DNA from: Mucilaginibacter ginsenosidivorax
GTDB lineage: Bacteria; Bacteroidota; Bacteroidia; Sphingobacteriales; Sphingobacteriaceae
Reading direction: 5' to 3'
Assembly: GCF_007971525.1 (NCBI RefSeq)
Contig: NZ_CP042437.1
Span: 3,224,001-3,288,000, forward strand
Length of the DNA stretch: 64,000 nt
Under the pieces are notes generated by a model that was given only the letters and a program-made list of their open reading frames with translations, ran no database searches and was not told the origin of the DNA. Numbering within the stretch: position 1 is the stretch's first letter; the number at the start of each line of letters is the position of its first letter. Of this stretch, positions 17,631 through 25,638 are shown piece by piece. A program made the position numbers and the translations under genes.

Positions 17631-18104
17631 TTAAAATGCTTCCGGAAATCACTCTTTCAGTTTTACGAAGCATCAAATACTTTTAAATCATTATCAAAAA
17701 ACCTGTTGCTTTTGTTACTGCAAGATGTCTTTTTGTATGACAAAAAGTCTCTTGCCCTCCCGGGAGGATTTAAAAAAATTCGCAACTCATTTTTTCGTGG
17801 AAGTCTTTAAAAATTTGCAGGAAAGCCTTGCCTCTAATTGATTAGATGGGTAACTACAAATAAATTAGTATCGTGAGATTACCTTACTCACCACTATCGC
17901 AAAGGTAGTCCAATCCGGAATAAAATGTCAAGGGTATACGAGCGAGCCGTATTGTTCGCTTTTAGCGGCTGGCTCGCCCTTGACATTTTATCCGGCTTTG
18001 CTTTTAGTTGCTTACACGGTGATTAAGGCTGTATTGTTCATAGCTGTCAAAAAAGAAAAAGAATTTAATAAAGTCGATATGTGCTATAAGCGCATGTTTG
18101 CCGG
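17631..18104. other. Non-coding region of the mobile segment with a long hairpin
   Basis: No gene of convincing size is seen here. The region includes a CCCTCCCGGGAGG palindrome near 17754-17766 and the 81-nt hairpin at 17915-17995. Its place just before a recombinase gene suggests attachment, transfer-origin or regulatory functions, without direct proof. Confidence 0.4.
17915..17995. ncRNA. 81-nt long imperfect hairpin (structured DNA or RNA, function unknown)
   Basis: Outer arms 17915-17934 (CCGGAATAAAATGTCAAGGG) and 17977-17995 pair completely except for one extra A. Inner arms CGAGCGAGCCG (17939-17949) and CGGCTGGCTCG (17966-17976) pair with one mismatch, leaving a 16-nt loop. Such an extended stem is too long for an ordinary terminator and has no T-run directly after it. 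It could be a transfer-origin hairpin, a recombinase site or a structured RNA. No reverse transcriptase is nearby, so a retron is not supported. Confidence 0.5.
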
Positions 18105-19001
18105 ATGAAAATTAAAAAAAATAACAAATCCATTGGCTTGCTTTTTCAGCAGGCGCTCGACAGAAAACTTACATCCGACATCAGTAAACTGCATAGAGAT
18201 AGCCTTCGTTATGCCTACAATCAGTTCATGATCTTTTTAGGGCCAGAAGGCCGTGAAATGTCAATCAAGAAATTAAAGACGTCTACAATCGAAGAATTCC
18301 TCCAACGTTACAATTCATCTCCAACGAGCTACATGAATAAAAGGCGTGAATTGAGCTCCCTTTTTAACGCGGCTACCCGACTAATCGATGAATCTTTAAT
18401 GACGGTTAAGAAAACAGAAGTACAGAAAATCAAGCCTACACTTCATTTAGCTTATGAAAAGGATCAGCTAAAACCAGTGCTCAATTTTCTAAAAGCCAGG
18501 CAAATCAATCTTTATCGCTGCTGCCTGATGACCTATGGCTGCTTATTGCGCCCTCATGAGGAGATACGGCTACTAACTAAAAAGCATTTTAAGATTAACA
18601 ACACCGAGATCCATTTAGATGGTAGTGAGAATAAGGGCGGCAAGATTCGGGTTGTCTATGTCCCCGATTATGTAAGGCACGAACTGGAACCTGTTCTTGA
18701 CGGGATTAAAAGAGATGACAATATATTCAGTTTAATTAACGAGCCATTTAATGATGATTACTTCAGCAAACAATGGTCACGGGAAAAGAAAATATTATTG
18801 AGCCATGGATTGATATATCCTAAACAGACATTATATTCTTTTCGGCATACCGCTGCGATAGATGTATTTCGCCGTACGAAGGATGTTTATATGGTTCAGA
18901 AAATGATGGGACATTCATCAGTGCTTATAACGATGAAATATCTACGAAGCCTGGGTGAGTTTAACATGGATGAGTTAAAATCTGCAGCGCCAGTTTTATG
19001 A
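18105..19001 (+). CDS. Tyrosine recombinase / integrase
   Basis: 298 aa, the short XerC/D-like format. An N-terminal SAM-like core-binding domain covers about 1-110. Catalytic residues are visible: Arg in CLLRPHEEIRLL (about 148), SFRHTAAIDVF (HxxR-box region near 246), GHSS near 265 and the nucleophile Tyr in TMKYLRSLG (about 279). The final TGA overlaps the ATG of the next gene (ATGA), so the two proteins are made together. It may move this inner segment (16.6-20 kb) rather than the whole island. Confidence 0.88.
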   Translation: MKIKKNNKSIGLLFQQALDRKLTSDISKLHRDSLRYAYNQFMIFLGPEGREMSIKKLKTSTIEEFLQRYNSSPTSYMNKRRELSSLFNAATRLIDESLMTVKKTEVQKIKPTLHLAYEKDQLKPVLNFLKARQINLYRCCLMTYGCLLRPHEEIRLLTKKHFKINNTEIHLDGSENKGGKIRVVYVPDYVRHELEPVLDGIKRDDNIFSLINEPFNDDYFSKQWSREKKILLSHGLIYPKQTLYSFRHTAAIDVFRRTKDVYMVQKMMGHSSVLITMKYLRSLGEFNMDELKSAAPVL

Positions 19002-20050
19002 TCAGATTTACACGTAAAGAAATCTACCAAATGGTATGGGAGCTACCAATGACAGAGATTGCTAAGAAATATAAGATATCGGATGTTGGTTTTCGTAAAA
19101 TATGTCTGCGCATGAATATTCCTGTTCCCAAAACGGGTTCCTGGGCTAAAGTTAAAGCAGGGCATCATAGGCGCCAACCTAAGTTGCCGGCAAAGTGGGA
19201 CGGACAAGATTTTATTGAACTCAAAGAACGACCTCATGAACAACCTGTTAAAAAAACTTCCGAACGAATAAAACTCGTTAAGGAAATAACTCAGAAGGAA
19301 TTACCATTCAAGGTACCAGGACGGTTGACAAAACCTGATCCGTTAATTATAGCTGCAAAAGAAAGTTTGGAAAAATTGACTGATATCAATTATCCTGGAA
19401 TGGCTGTAACCAAAAAAGGGCAACTGGACATTCGCGTGGCACCATCCAATATTGGGCGGGCACTTCGTTTTATGGATACGTTAATTAAGTGCGTGCGTGC
19501 CAGAGGATACATTTATGAAATAACTACTGATGGGAATTATATTGTTGTTGGTGAGGTAAAACTCAGGGTCAATTTTCGAGAACGAACAACCAAATTCAAG
19601 GTGGATAAGCCCTACCAGGAATATGAGTGGCGGCCAAATGGTAAGATAGTATTTCGACTTGATGACAGGTTAAAGTCCGAGTGGGGAGATTCAAAAACCA
19701 AACTATTAGAAGACCATCTGCCCCCAATAATGGCTAAGCTGGATATATCAGCTAAGCAAGAAGAGGAGTATTTAAAAAATGCGCGTATATGGCAAGAAAA
19801 CTGGGAAAAGCAACGCAAACTTCAGGCAAAACATGATGCACACCAGCATGAAGAGCGAGAGAGTTTTAAAGAGTTACTAACGCAGGTAAAGCGCTGGAAA
19901 CAAGCCCAGCTTATTCGAGAGTACCTTGCCGCAATACCCAGCCCTGACACCAACTGGCTTGATTGGGCCACGCACAAAGCAGATTGGCTCGACCCGATTG
20001 TAATGGCTGAAGATGAATGGATGACTGAAGGAGATAAGGATATCTTTTAA
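18998..20050 (+). CDS. HTH-containing accessory protein of unknown function, coupled to the recombinase
   Basis: 350 aa. The N-terminus (FTRKEIYQMVWELPMTEIAKKYKISDVGFRKICLR) is a helix-turn-helix, followed by IPVPKTGSWAKVKAGH. I recognise this pattern from widely scattered hypothetical proteins in accessory DNA of many phyla, but no function is known to me. The middle (about 130-240) looks like an alpha/beta domain and the C-terminus is a charged coiled coil ending in DTNWLDWATHKADWLDP. Four-base overlap with the recombinase gene suggests a shared job in recombination or its control. Confidence 0.65.
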   Translation: MIRFTRKEIYQMVWELPMTEIAKKYKISDVGFRKICLRMNIPVPKTGSWAKVKAGHHRRQPKLPAKWDGQDFIELKERPHEQPVKKTSERIKLVKEITQKELPFKVPGRLTKPDPLIIAAKESLEKLTDINYPGMAVTKKGQLDIRVAPSNIGRALRFMDTLIKCVRARGYIYEITTDGNYIVVGEVKLRVNFRERTTKFKVDKPYQEYEWRPNGKIVFRLDDRLKSEWGDSKTKLLEDHLPPIMAKLDISAKQEEEYLKNARIWQENWEKQRKLQAKHDAHQHEERESFKELLTQVKRWKQAQLIREYLAAIPSPDTNWLDWATHKADWLDPIVMAEDEWMTEGDKDIF

Positions 20051-20077
20051 CAGGAGTCGAGTCTTTAATTATAATTT

Positions 20078-20117
20078 AAAGAGGCTGAATCATCTATTAT
20101 GATCAGCCTCTTTTTTT
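20078..20117 (+). terminator. Rho-independent terminator after the recombinase operon
   Basis: Stem AAAGAGGCTGA (20078-20088) pairs with TCAGCCTCTTT (20103-20113); the stem extends inward as TCAT/ATGA with one bulge. A run of seven T follows from 20111. It closes the 18105-20050 operon. Confidence 0.85.
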
Positions 20118-20204
20118 AGTTATCTCGCTATCTCTTTCTTCGCAAATTTGCGGAGAATAAATGCCGCATTCTCCGCATCATTATGAAATTGCAGTCCGTA
20201 TCAC

Positions 20205-20906
20205 TCATCTTCGATACCCGCCTCTGCCTCTTCCCGTATCTTCAGAATTATCATTACCCTCTCGATTAAATCCTGGGTTGTGTTGCATCCAATCATATTC
20301 GTACACTGCACTGTTAATACTACTTTTCACAATTTCCCATGTGAGCTTTTCGTCTTTAAGAATCACAGGAACAGATAAGTCAACTTCTCCATGATAAAGT
20401 AAGGCTAAACGTGCAATAACGAGATCAGCTTTTGGATACTTGATGTGATAAAAGTCCATTATATTCTCATAAGAAAACTTCTTAAGTAAATAATGTATAT
20501 CTATGAAATCCTTGACTCTGCGTCCACTATTTACAATTGCGTTTATTTTCATAGCAGCTATATCTTCTAAAGACATTATTCGAATACCTTCTTGTGGATC
20601 TATATTTCTAATCGTTGGATATTTATGACTTATTATGTCAAAGTCAACATTTAATATACTTCCGCTAATATAATTGCCACTTTGCCGTTTGATCCGGGCA
20701 TCATAATGTGTTTTTAAGTGATCTGCTAATTGCGCAGAGTCAAAATCACCTGAATTAAATAGATCAATGTCTATCGATTCCCGGTGTCCCATTTGTAGTG
20801 CCATAGCCGTTCCACCGACAAGATGAAATGAATTAATTTGCTGATCTCGCATCAGCTTTTTAATTAGATCCAGTGTCCCTGGTTTAACTGTTTCTTTGTG
20901 TAACAT
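20205..20906 (-). CDS. AbiEii/AbiGii-type nucleotidyltransferase toxin
   Basis: 233 aa. The nucleotidyltransferase signature is FHLVGGTAMALQMGHRESID near residues 27-46, followed by IDIDLF with the metal-binding aspartates. The helical domain IMSLEDIAAMKINAIVNSGRRVKDFIDIHYLL is characteristic of DUF1814/AbiEii proteins. Known members transfer nucleotides onto tRNA acceptor ends and stop growth during phage infection. The start overlaps the upstream antitoxin gene by 43 bp, the usual tight order antitoxin then toxin. Confidence 0.85.
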   Translation of the reverse strand: MLHKETVKPGTLDLIKKLMRDQQINSFHLVGGTAMALQMGHRESIDIDLFNSGDFDSAQLADHLKTHYDARIKRQSGNYISGSILNVDFDIISHKYPTIRNIDPQEGIRIMSLEDIAAMKINAIVNSGRRVKDFIDIHYLLKKFSYENIMDFYHIKYPKADLVIARLALLYHGEVDLSVPVILKDEKLTWEIVKSSINSAVYEYDWMQHNPGFNREGNDNSEDTGRGRGGYRR

Positions 20907-21370
20907 TTGAGCTCTTTTTTGCTCAATTGAAAATATTCACAAACAAGGTCAGTTGTCATATCAGTCAGATAAGTAATTTCCTCTTTCAGTGCGTAGATAA
21001 CATTATCATGGCCATAAAATCGTATCAACTCCTTCCAATCAGATTCGTCGCCTTTATCAAGCACCCGCTCCATAATCGTCAGCCTTGACCTTCTCCAATC
21101 AATTTTATCAAAATCAAAATCCCAGAATAATACAGGCGGCAGGTTAGGCCTGGTGACTTTTTGTATCAATGGCTGCCGCTCTATTTTAACATCGTCATTT
21201 TCAAATGGGATTTTTTTTTTGGAAAGGTAATTATTGAGGGTATGATAATTAAAATCAGGGTAGCTGTCGCAAAAACCTTTAAGACTTGAAAATACATCAA
21301 TATCGATTCCTGCAAAGCGTTTCCAATGCACTAATACTACTCTTTTATTGATCTCTTTTATCATACCCAA
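20864..21370 (-). CDS. Antitoxin partner of the AbiEii-type toxin
   Basis: 168 aa. C-terminal half FWDFDFDKIDWRRSR, MERVLDKGDESDWKELIRFYG and FQLSKKELKCYTKKQ has the pattern of the small Bacteroidota antitoxins that precede AbiEii-like toxins (DUF6922-like). The N-terminal ~70 residues form an extra region, possibly DNA binding and autoregulatory, since it has a helical pattern (VFSSLKGFCDSYPDFNYHTLNNYLSKK). It differs from the classical winged AbiEi. Role is inferred from the gene pair. Confidence 0.65.
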   Translation of the reverse strand: MGMIKEINKRVVLVHWKRFAGIDIDVFSSLKGFCDSYPDFNYHTLNNYLSKKKIPFENDDVKIERQPLIQKVTRPNLPPVLFWDFDFDKIDWRRSRLTIMERVLDKGDESDWKELIRFYGHDNVIYALKEEITYLTDMTTDLVCEYFQLSKKELKCYTKKQLNQGHWI

Positions 21371-21429
21371 AATTAACTAAAAACTATACGAACTGCCTAA
21401 TATTTGTGAATATTTGTCAATTGATGGTT

Positions 21430-22650
21430 TTAATTAATTGCCGACAACTTAACTTTAAGTGCGGCCATATCAGAACTGATCTTATGATCCATTACCTTAG
21501 CATAGATTTGTGTGGTCTTGATGCTGGTGTGCCCCATCATCTTAGCTACACTTTCTATCGGAACGCCATTATTAAGCGTTACGGTCGTGGCAAACGTATG
21601 CCGGGCAATATGGAAAGTCAGTAGTTTGGAAATGCCGCACAAGTCGGCTATCTCCTTTAAATAGGCATTCATTTTTTGGTTACTCATCACCGGTAGCAAA
21701 AGGTCATCGACAATGCATTGCGGGTTGTCTTCATATTTTTCAATAACTTTTAATGCGGCCGGCAAAATGGGAATGCGGGATAAAGTATCTGTTTTTTGAC
21801 GGTTGGTATGGATCCATAGATCGCCGTCGATTCCCTTAGTCATTTCTGAACGTTTAAGCTTTTTAACATCGACATAAGCAAGCCCGGTATAGCAGCTAAA
21901 CAGGAAGATGTCCCTAACCAATCGCAGTCTGTCTACGGGAAATTGCTTTTCGGCAATAGCTGTCAATTCTTCTTTAGTCAGCACAACCCGATGAACTTTC
22001 TTTGTTTTTGGTTTATAATTGAGATAAGGATCAACAGTAAGCCAACCGTTACCCAAACAGATACGGACAATCTTGCCTAAGTTTTTGATATACTTAATCG
22101 CAGAATTGTTCGCACACTTGCGCACGCTCCGCAGATAGTATTCAAAGTCATTCAGGAATTCAAAATTGATTTTAGTAATAGGTATATCAGATACATTGTG
22201 CTGCCATTGCATAAAATCTTTGGTATGCATTAAAGCTGTTTCATAACGCTGGAACGTACTCTTTTCGAATTCCTGCCCTACCAGGCTACGCATCTTTTGA
22301 TTGTGGTCTTCAAAAACAGTAATTAAAGTGCGTGCCTTTCCAGTTTTACCAATAAAACGATTTTTTAGACTTTCGGCGGTAACCATTTCATTGTTTGCAG
22401 TCATCCAGCGATGGAAATCCTGAGCTTTGGCTTGTAAGGTGTCGAGATAAGAGTTGAGGGTACGAACGTCTTCTTTGGTGCCGATAGCACGGCCCGCTTG
22501 TGTATTCCAGCGGGAAGGTTCGCAAGTTTTACCAGTTGAGGCTTCAGCTCTTTGGCCGTCAACGGTAAACCGCAGATAAATGGCCACTGGGCCATTCTTG
22601 TAGGTAGAGCGCTTCTTTAAATAAAAAAGCAAATTGATGTTAGTTCTCAT
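21430..22650 (-). CDS. Bacteroides-type tyrosine integrase at the tRNA-Asp junction
   Basis: 406 aa from ATG at 22650 (MRTNINLLFYLKKRS); an ATG at 22713 would add 21 atypical residues. Arm-binding domain about 1-60, SAM-like core-binding domain about 90-200, catalytic domain after 215. HIARHTFAT gives HxxR, GHTSIKTT the second His, and QIYAKV the tyrosine. At the first catalytic Arg position it reads YTGLAYVDV, with Ala instead of Arg, as in other Bacteroidota integrases such as the IntDOT group where this Arg is not conserved. It reads away from tRNA-Asp and lies 252 bp from the tRNA 3' end, so it is the likely integrase of the island. Confidence 0.88.
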   Translation of the reverse strand: MRTNINLLFYLKKRSTYKNGPVAIYLRFTVDGQRAEASTGKTCEPSRWNTQAGRAIGTKEDVRTLNSYLDTLQAKAQDFHRWMTANNEMVTAESLKNRFIGKTGKARTLITVFEDHNQKMRSLVGQEFEKSTFQRYETALMHTKDFMQWQHNVSDIPITKINFEFLNDFEYYLRSVRKCANNSAIKYIKNLGKIVRICLGNGWLTVDPYLNYKPKTKKVHRVVLTKEELTAIAEKQFPVDRLRLVRDIFLFSCYTGLAYVDVKKLKRSEMTKGIDGDLWIHTNRQKTDTLSRIPILPAALKVIEKYEDNPQCIVDDLLLPVMSNQKMNAYLKEIADLCGISKLLTFHIARHTFATTVTLNNGVPIESVAKMMGHTSIKTTQIYAKVMDHKISSDMAALKVKLSAIN

Positions 22651-22844
22651 TACAAATGAATTAAATAGTGAAACAAAATTGATTATTCCATCACTTGCAA
22701 TCAAGATGTTCACTCGCTGAACATCTTCTAAATCAGTTACTTATGGTGTTTCTGGTGAGCATCTTTTTAGCTTTAATATGCTCACCGAATTGCTCACCTT
22801 TTTTATGCTAAAACATGCATATTTTGGTGTTTTTTGGCAAACAA

Positions 22845-22877
22845 AAAAGCCTGTAAATCGATGATTTACAGGCTTTT
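22845..22877 (-). terminator. Terminator of tRNA-Asp
   Basis: Perfect 15-bp stem (22845-22859 with 22863-22877) and a 3-nt loop; on the minus strand the stem is followed by a T-rich run. It lies 24 bp after the tRNA 3' end. If the island integrated within the tRNA 3' end, this terminator belongs to the island side. Confidence 0.85.
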
Positions 22878-22901
22878 AGGCAATTTTGACATTGTTTTCA
22901 G

Positions 22902-22975
22902 CGGAATGGACGGGACTCGAACCCGCGACCTCCTGCGTGACAGGCAGGCATTCTAACCAGCTGAACTACCACTCC
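22902..22975 (-). tRNA. tRNA-Asp (GTC anticodon)
   Basis: 74 nt without CCA. Acceptor arms GGAGTGG and CCATTCC pair (one G-U). D-loop region TAGTTCAGCTGGTTAGAATG, anticodon loop with GTC inside CCTGCCTGTCACGCAGG, T arm GGGTTCGAGTCCC, discriminator G. All parts are intact, so insertion of the island preserved the gene. Confidence 0.96.
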
Positions 22976-23125
22976 GTTTGGGTCTGCAAATATACGCACC
23001 ATTTTGGTTTACACAAGTGGTTTTTTAAAAAACATTGGTTTAATCGCTTTTATTGGCTGTTTCATCTATTTCGCAATGTTAATGTCGACTTTTATACACG
23101 ACATAACTATCTTAATATCAACGCA

Positions 23126-23156
23126 AAAAGGGACGACCTTATCGGTCATCCCTTTT
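23126..23156 (-). terminator. Terminator of the TonB/DUF4249 operon
   Basis: Stem AAAAGGGACGACC (23126-23138) pairs with GGTCATCCCTTTT (23144-23156) with one mismatch; it sits 25 bp after the stop of the MG2 protein gene on the minus strand. Confidence 0.75.
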
Positions 23157-23180
23157 AAAATTTTCTTAAAATTTATTTTT

Positions 23181-25565
23181 TTATTTTACTTCAAAGCTAA
23201 AATACTGCGCGCCGACGTCGCCTTCTTCGCTTATTCCCTGCACCGATACCACGTATTTTCCCTTCTGATCGGAAGTATAAAAGGATACCTGACCCTTTCC
23301 AACCGTGTTTGTATTTACATCTGGTGACCAAAATAACAAGTTCCTAAAGTCGGGCACACGACTATTAGTTGCCTTTTCGGTATCGTAAACCGGCGAATAA
23401 AACTCGCGTTTTAACTGTAAGCCTTCATAGTCTAAAACTACGGCGTGGGGGTCTATTTCTACGCCTCCAAGGTCTCCTTTGTAGGTAGTGAAGCTGAATA
23501 CTCCTTCATTTACAGTGGGGCCGTAAAAATATCTGTCTCTTACTACCTCCAGTTTTCGTACCTTCAATGGGTCAATAGCCATCACCTTATCAATATTAAA
23601 TACGGGCACATCATCCAGTAAAACAATAGGATCGCCGTCTAAAAACCCCTTTTCGTTTAATACTTTAATGTGGTATCTGCCCTTTGAGCGCACTATATTG
23701 TCTTCTCTCACATATTCGCGCAGTACTTCTTCCATTGTGGTAAACCGGGTGTAGTTATCCAGCAGGTAGGTTTTATAAGGCTGTGCAAAAAAACCAGAGC
23801 TATCTACACCCGGATCATAAAACCGTTTGATTTTATTAAGGGCGTATATATTTTGTACCTGCATGCCCAGGCTGTGCTGCTCTAAGGCTTTTTGCAAATC
23901 GGCAGTCAAGGTTAACTGAGGTATTGTACGTTTACTGTATTGCTCCGAAAACGGGCTCAAAACATCAATCCGGTAGGTTGAATCTTTCTCGGAATTAGTT
24001 TGAGCAACTACTTCGCCCGGACCAAATAACTGTTTTGTATTAAACACAAGATGGCCTGATGAATCGCTTCTGGATGCGTACAATTGTACCCTTTTGCCAG
24101 GCACACTCAAATACGCTACGATATCCTTTGCCGGTGCCCCCGTTAGCGTGTTGGTTATTTTCGCGTTTATCAGGTGGTCATTATACTCTGGCAAAAAGTT
24201 AAATGACGACGAGCCTCCATTTACAATATTATTCCATTGAAACCTGCGCCAGCCCTGCGACAGCATCAAATTATCCATGGCGGCATCAGTTTCGGCATTT
24301 TGATTTTTGACATAATAGCCTGCCGATTCTATATTGCCCCTCAAATCCGATCGAAGCCACAGGTAGCTAAATATATCATCGGCATCCATTTGTTGCAATG
24401 AATCTACCCGGTAAACCGAGAGCGACAAATTGGCCAACACGGAAGTTCCTTTCGCTCCTTTGGTACCCAGGTTAATATTTACTTTTTTTCGTGTAGCATA
24501 TTGGGGCTGATCGGCAGCCGCATCTACTTGTAATAGCTGCTTAGGGCGTTTAAAATAGAGTCGTTCACATACCGGCTGTTTGGCGTTGTTAAAAATAGTT
24601 ATATGCGATACGCCTTCGCCCAATTTGCTTTTATCTATGCTAAACGTAGCTACTCCGGAGTTAAGCGAAGCACTCAAAGCAGCTTTAACCAATTGCCTGG
24701 TGTGCGCAAAAAGGAATATTTCGCCGCCACCTGTATTGCTGTTCACGGTAACCTGTAAATCGGGTCCGTTATCCTTTAGCTGCATTACATAGCCCTGGCT
24801 GCTAACTATGGGCAATTCCTTAACCAGTTTATTACCCTGGCTGGTTTTAACAATGGCCTTATAGCTGTTATTTACTACCGGCGTAAATGTAAAACTGCCT
24901 ATACCAAACTTTAGTGGCTCAAAACGCGCCACGGTATCGTTATGCTGATCAATAACAGCACCGCGGTATACCGCCACACCATTGCCATTTGGCGCTGTAA
25001 CTTTAAAGGCCACCTTGCTGCTTAAACCGGCTACAAGACTTCCGCCTTCGGGGAAAAACTGCAGGTCGTAAGCAGCGGCTGTTTCTTTTACCGGGGCATC
25101 CGGCGACTTCAACGGGTTTACAATGGTGATGTTTTTTTCGAAATAATAGTCGGGGCTGAAATTTTTCATCCAGTTGGTATACGCCCGCAGCGTATAATTG
25201 CCGTTGCTTACCGATACGGGGATATATAGCGAGCCATTACCAGTGCCATAATTCGCGGCTATTTTGGCTTGCATAATGGCATTGTGGGCATTATCTATAA
25301 CATCAACATAAACTACCTTGCTCAAGTTTAATAATTGATGAAAGGACGCATCAACACTATAAGTTTTAAACCAAATAATTTCGCCTGGCAGGTACACGCT
25401 TTTATCAGTGTGTACATATATTTTTTCCTGCACGCTACGCTGCCGGTATTGGTTAAAGCCGTTTTTTACCTGTTCAATTACTTGTGCAAAACCCACTGTT
25501 TGTGCAAGCAATAAAATCAAACCCGACGAGATTATAATTTTAATAGTTCTGTTATGTTTTCCCAT
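23181..25565 (-). CDS. Secreted MG2/plug-domain protein of the outer-membrane operon
   Basis: 794 aa with a signal peptide (ISSGLILLLAQTVGFA). The first part is a macroglobulin MG2-like fold (EKIYVHTDKSVYLPGEIIWFKTY, GNYTLRAYTNWM) and further immunoglobulin-like domains follow. Near the C-terminus a TonB-plug-like segment is seen (GDPIVLLDDVPVFNIDKVMAIDP). Such proteins are frequent at the surface of Bacteroidota beside TonB receptors, but their role is not established. It is the last gene of the operon, 73 bp after the final DUF4249 gene, and is followed by a terminator. Confidence 0.75.
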   Translation of the reverse strand: MGKHNRTIKIIISSGLILLLAQTVGFAQVIEQVKNGFNQYRQRSVQEKIYVHTDKSVYLPGEIIWFKTYSVDASFHQLLNLSKVVYVDVIDNAHNAIMQAKIAANYGTGNGSLYIPVSVSNGNYTLRAYTNWMKNFSPDYYFEKNITIVNPLKSPDAPVKETAAAYDLQFFPEGGSLVAGLSSKVAFKVTAPNGNGVAVYRGAVIDQHNDTVARFEPLKFGIGSFTFTPVVNNSYKAIVKTSQGNKLVKELPIVSSQGYVMQLKDNGPDLQVTVNSNTGGGEIFLFAHTRQLVKAALSASLNSGVATFSIDKSKLGEGVSHITIFNNAKQPVCERLYFKRPKQLLQVDAAADQPQYATRKKVNINLGTKGAKGTSVLANLSLSVYRVDSLQQMDADDIFSYLWLRSDLRGNIESAGYYVKNQNAETDAAMDNLMLSQGWRRFQWNNIVNGGSSSFNFLPEYNDHLINAKITNTLTGAPAKDIVAYLSVPGKRVQLYASRSDSSGHLVFNTKQLFGPGEVVAQTNSEKDSTYRIDVLSPFSEQYSKRTIPQLTLTADLQKALEQHSLGMQVQNIYALNKIKRFYDPGVDSSGFFAQPYKTYLLDNYTRFTTMEEVLREYVREDNIVRSKGRYHIKVLNEKGFLDGDPIVLLDDVPVFNIDKVMAIDPLKVRKLEVVRDRYFYGPTVNEGVFSFTTYKGDLGGVEIDPHAVVLDYEGLQLKREFYSPVYDTEKATNSRVPDFRNLLFWSPDVNTNTVGKGQVSFYTSDQKGKYVVSVQGISEEGDVGAQYFSFEVK

Positions 25566-25638
25566 AGCTAAAAGCTGGTTTGTTTAATAATTATGTAAGC
25601 GGCATTCCGTTGCCGTTGTTATCGTTTTTATTTGTGTG

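Larger units (their letters stand above)
1..22900. mobile_element. Genomic island / defence island bordering tRNA-Asp
   Basis: This stretch contains almost only restriction, conflict and mobility genes: a methyltransferase with invertible cassette, McrBC, an ABC/MBL/protease/HEPN operon, an AbiEii module, one serine and two tyrosine recombinases. It stops at an intact tRNA-Asp whose 3' end faces the last integrase gene, which is the usual layout of an element inserted in a tRNA gene. Base composition is patchy: 1-10400 and 15800-17200 are clearly AT-rich, while 10500-15700 is richer in GC, which suggests several acquisitions. The left border and the second attachment site lie outside the window, so the extent is a minimum and the single-element reading is inference. 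Confidence 0.7.

Noticed and set aside
17915..17995. Retron msr/msd RNA
   Set aside because: No reverse transcriptase gene is near, and the a1/a2 layout is missing.
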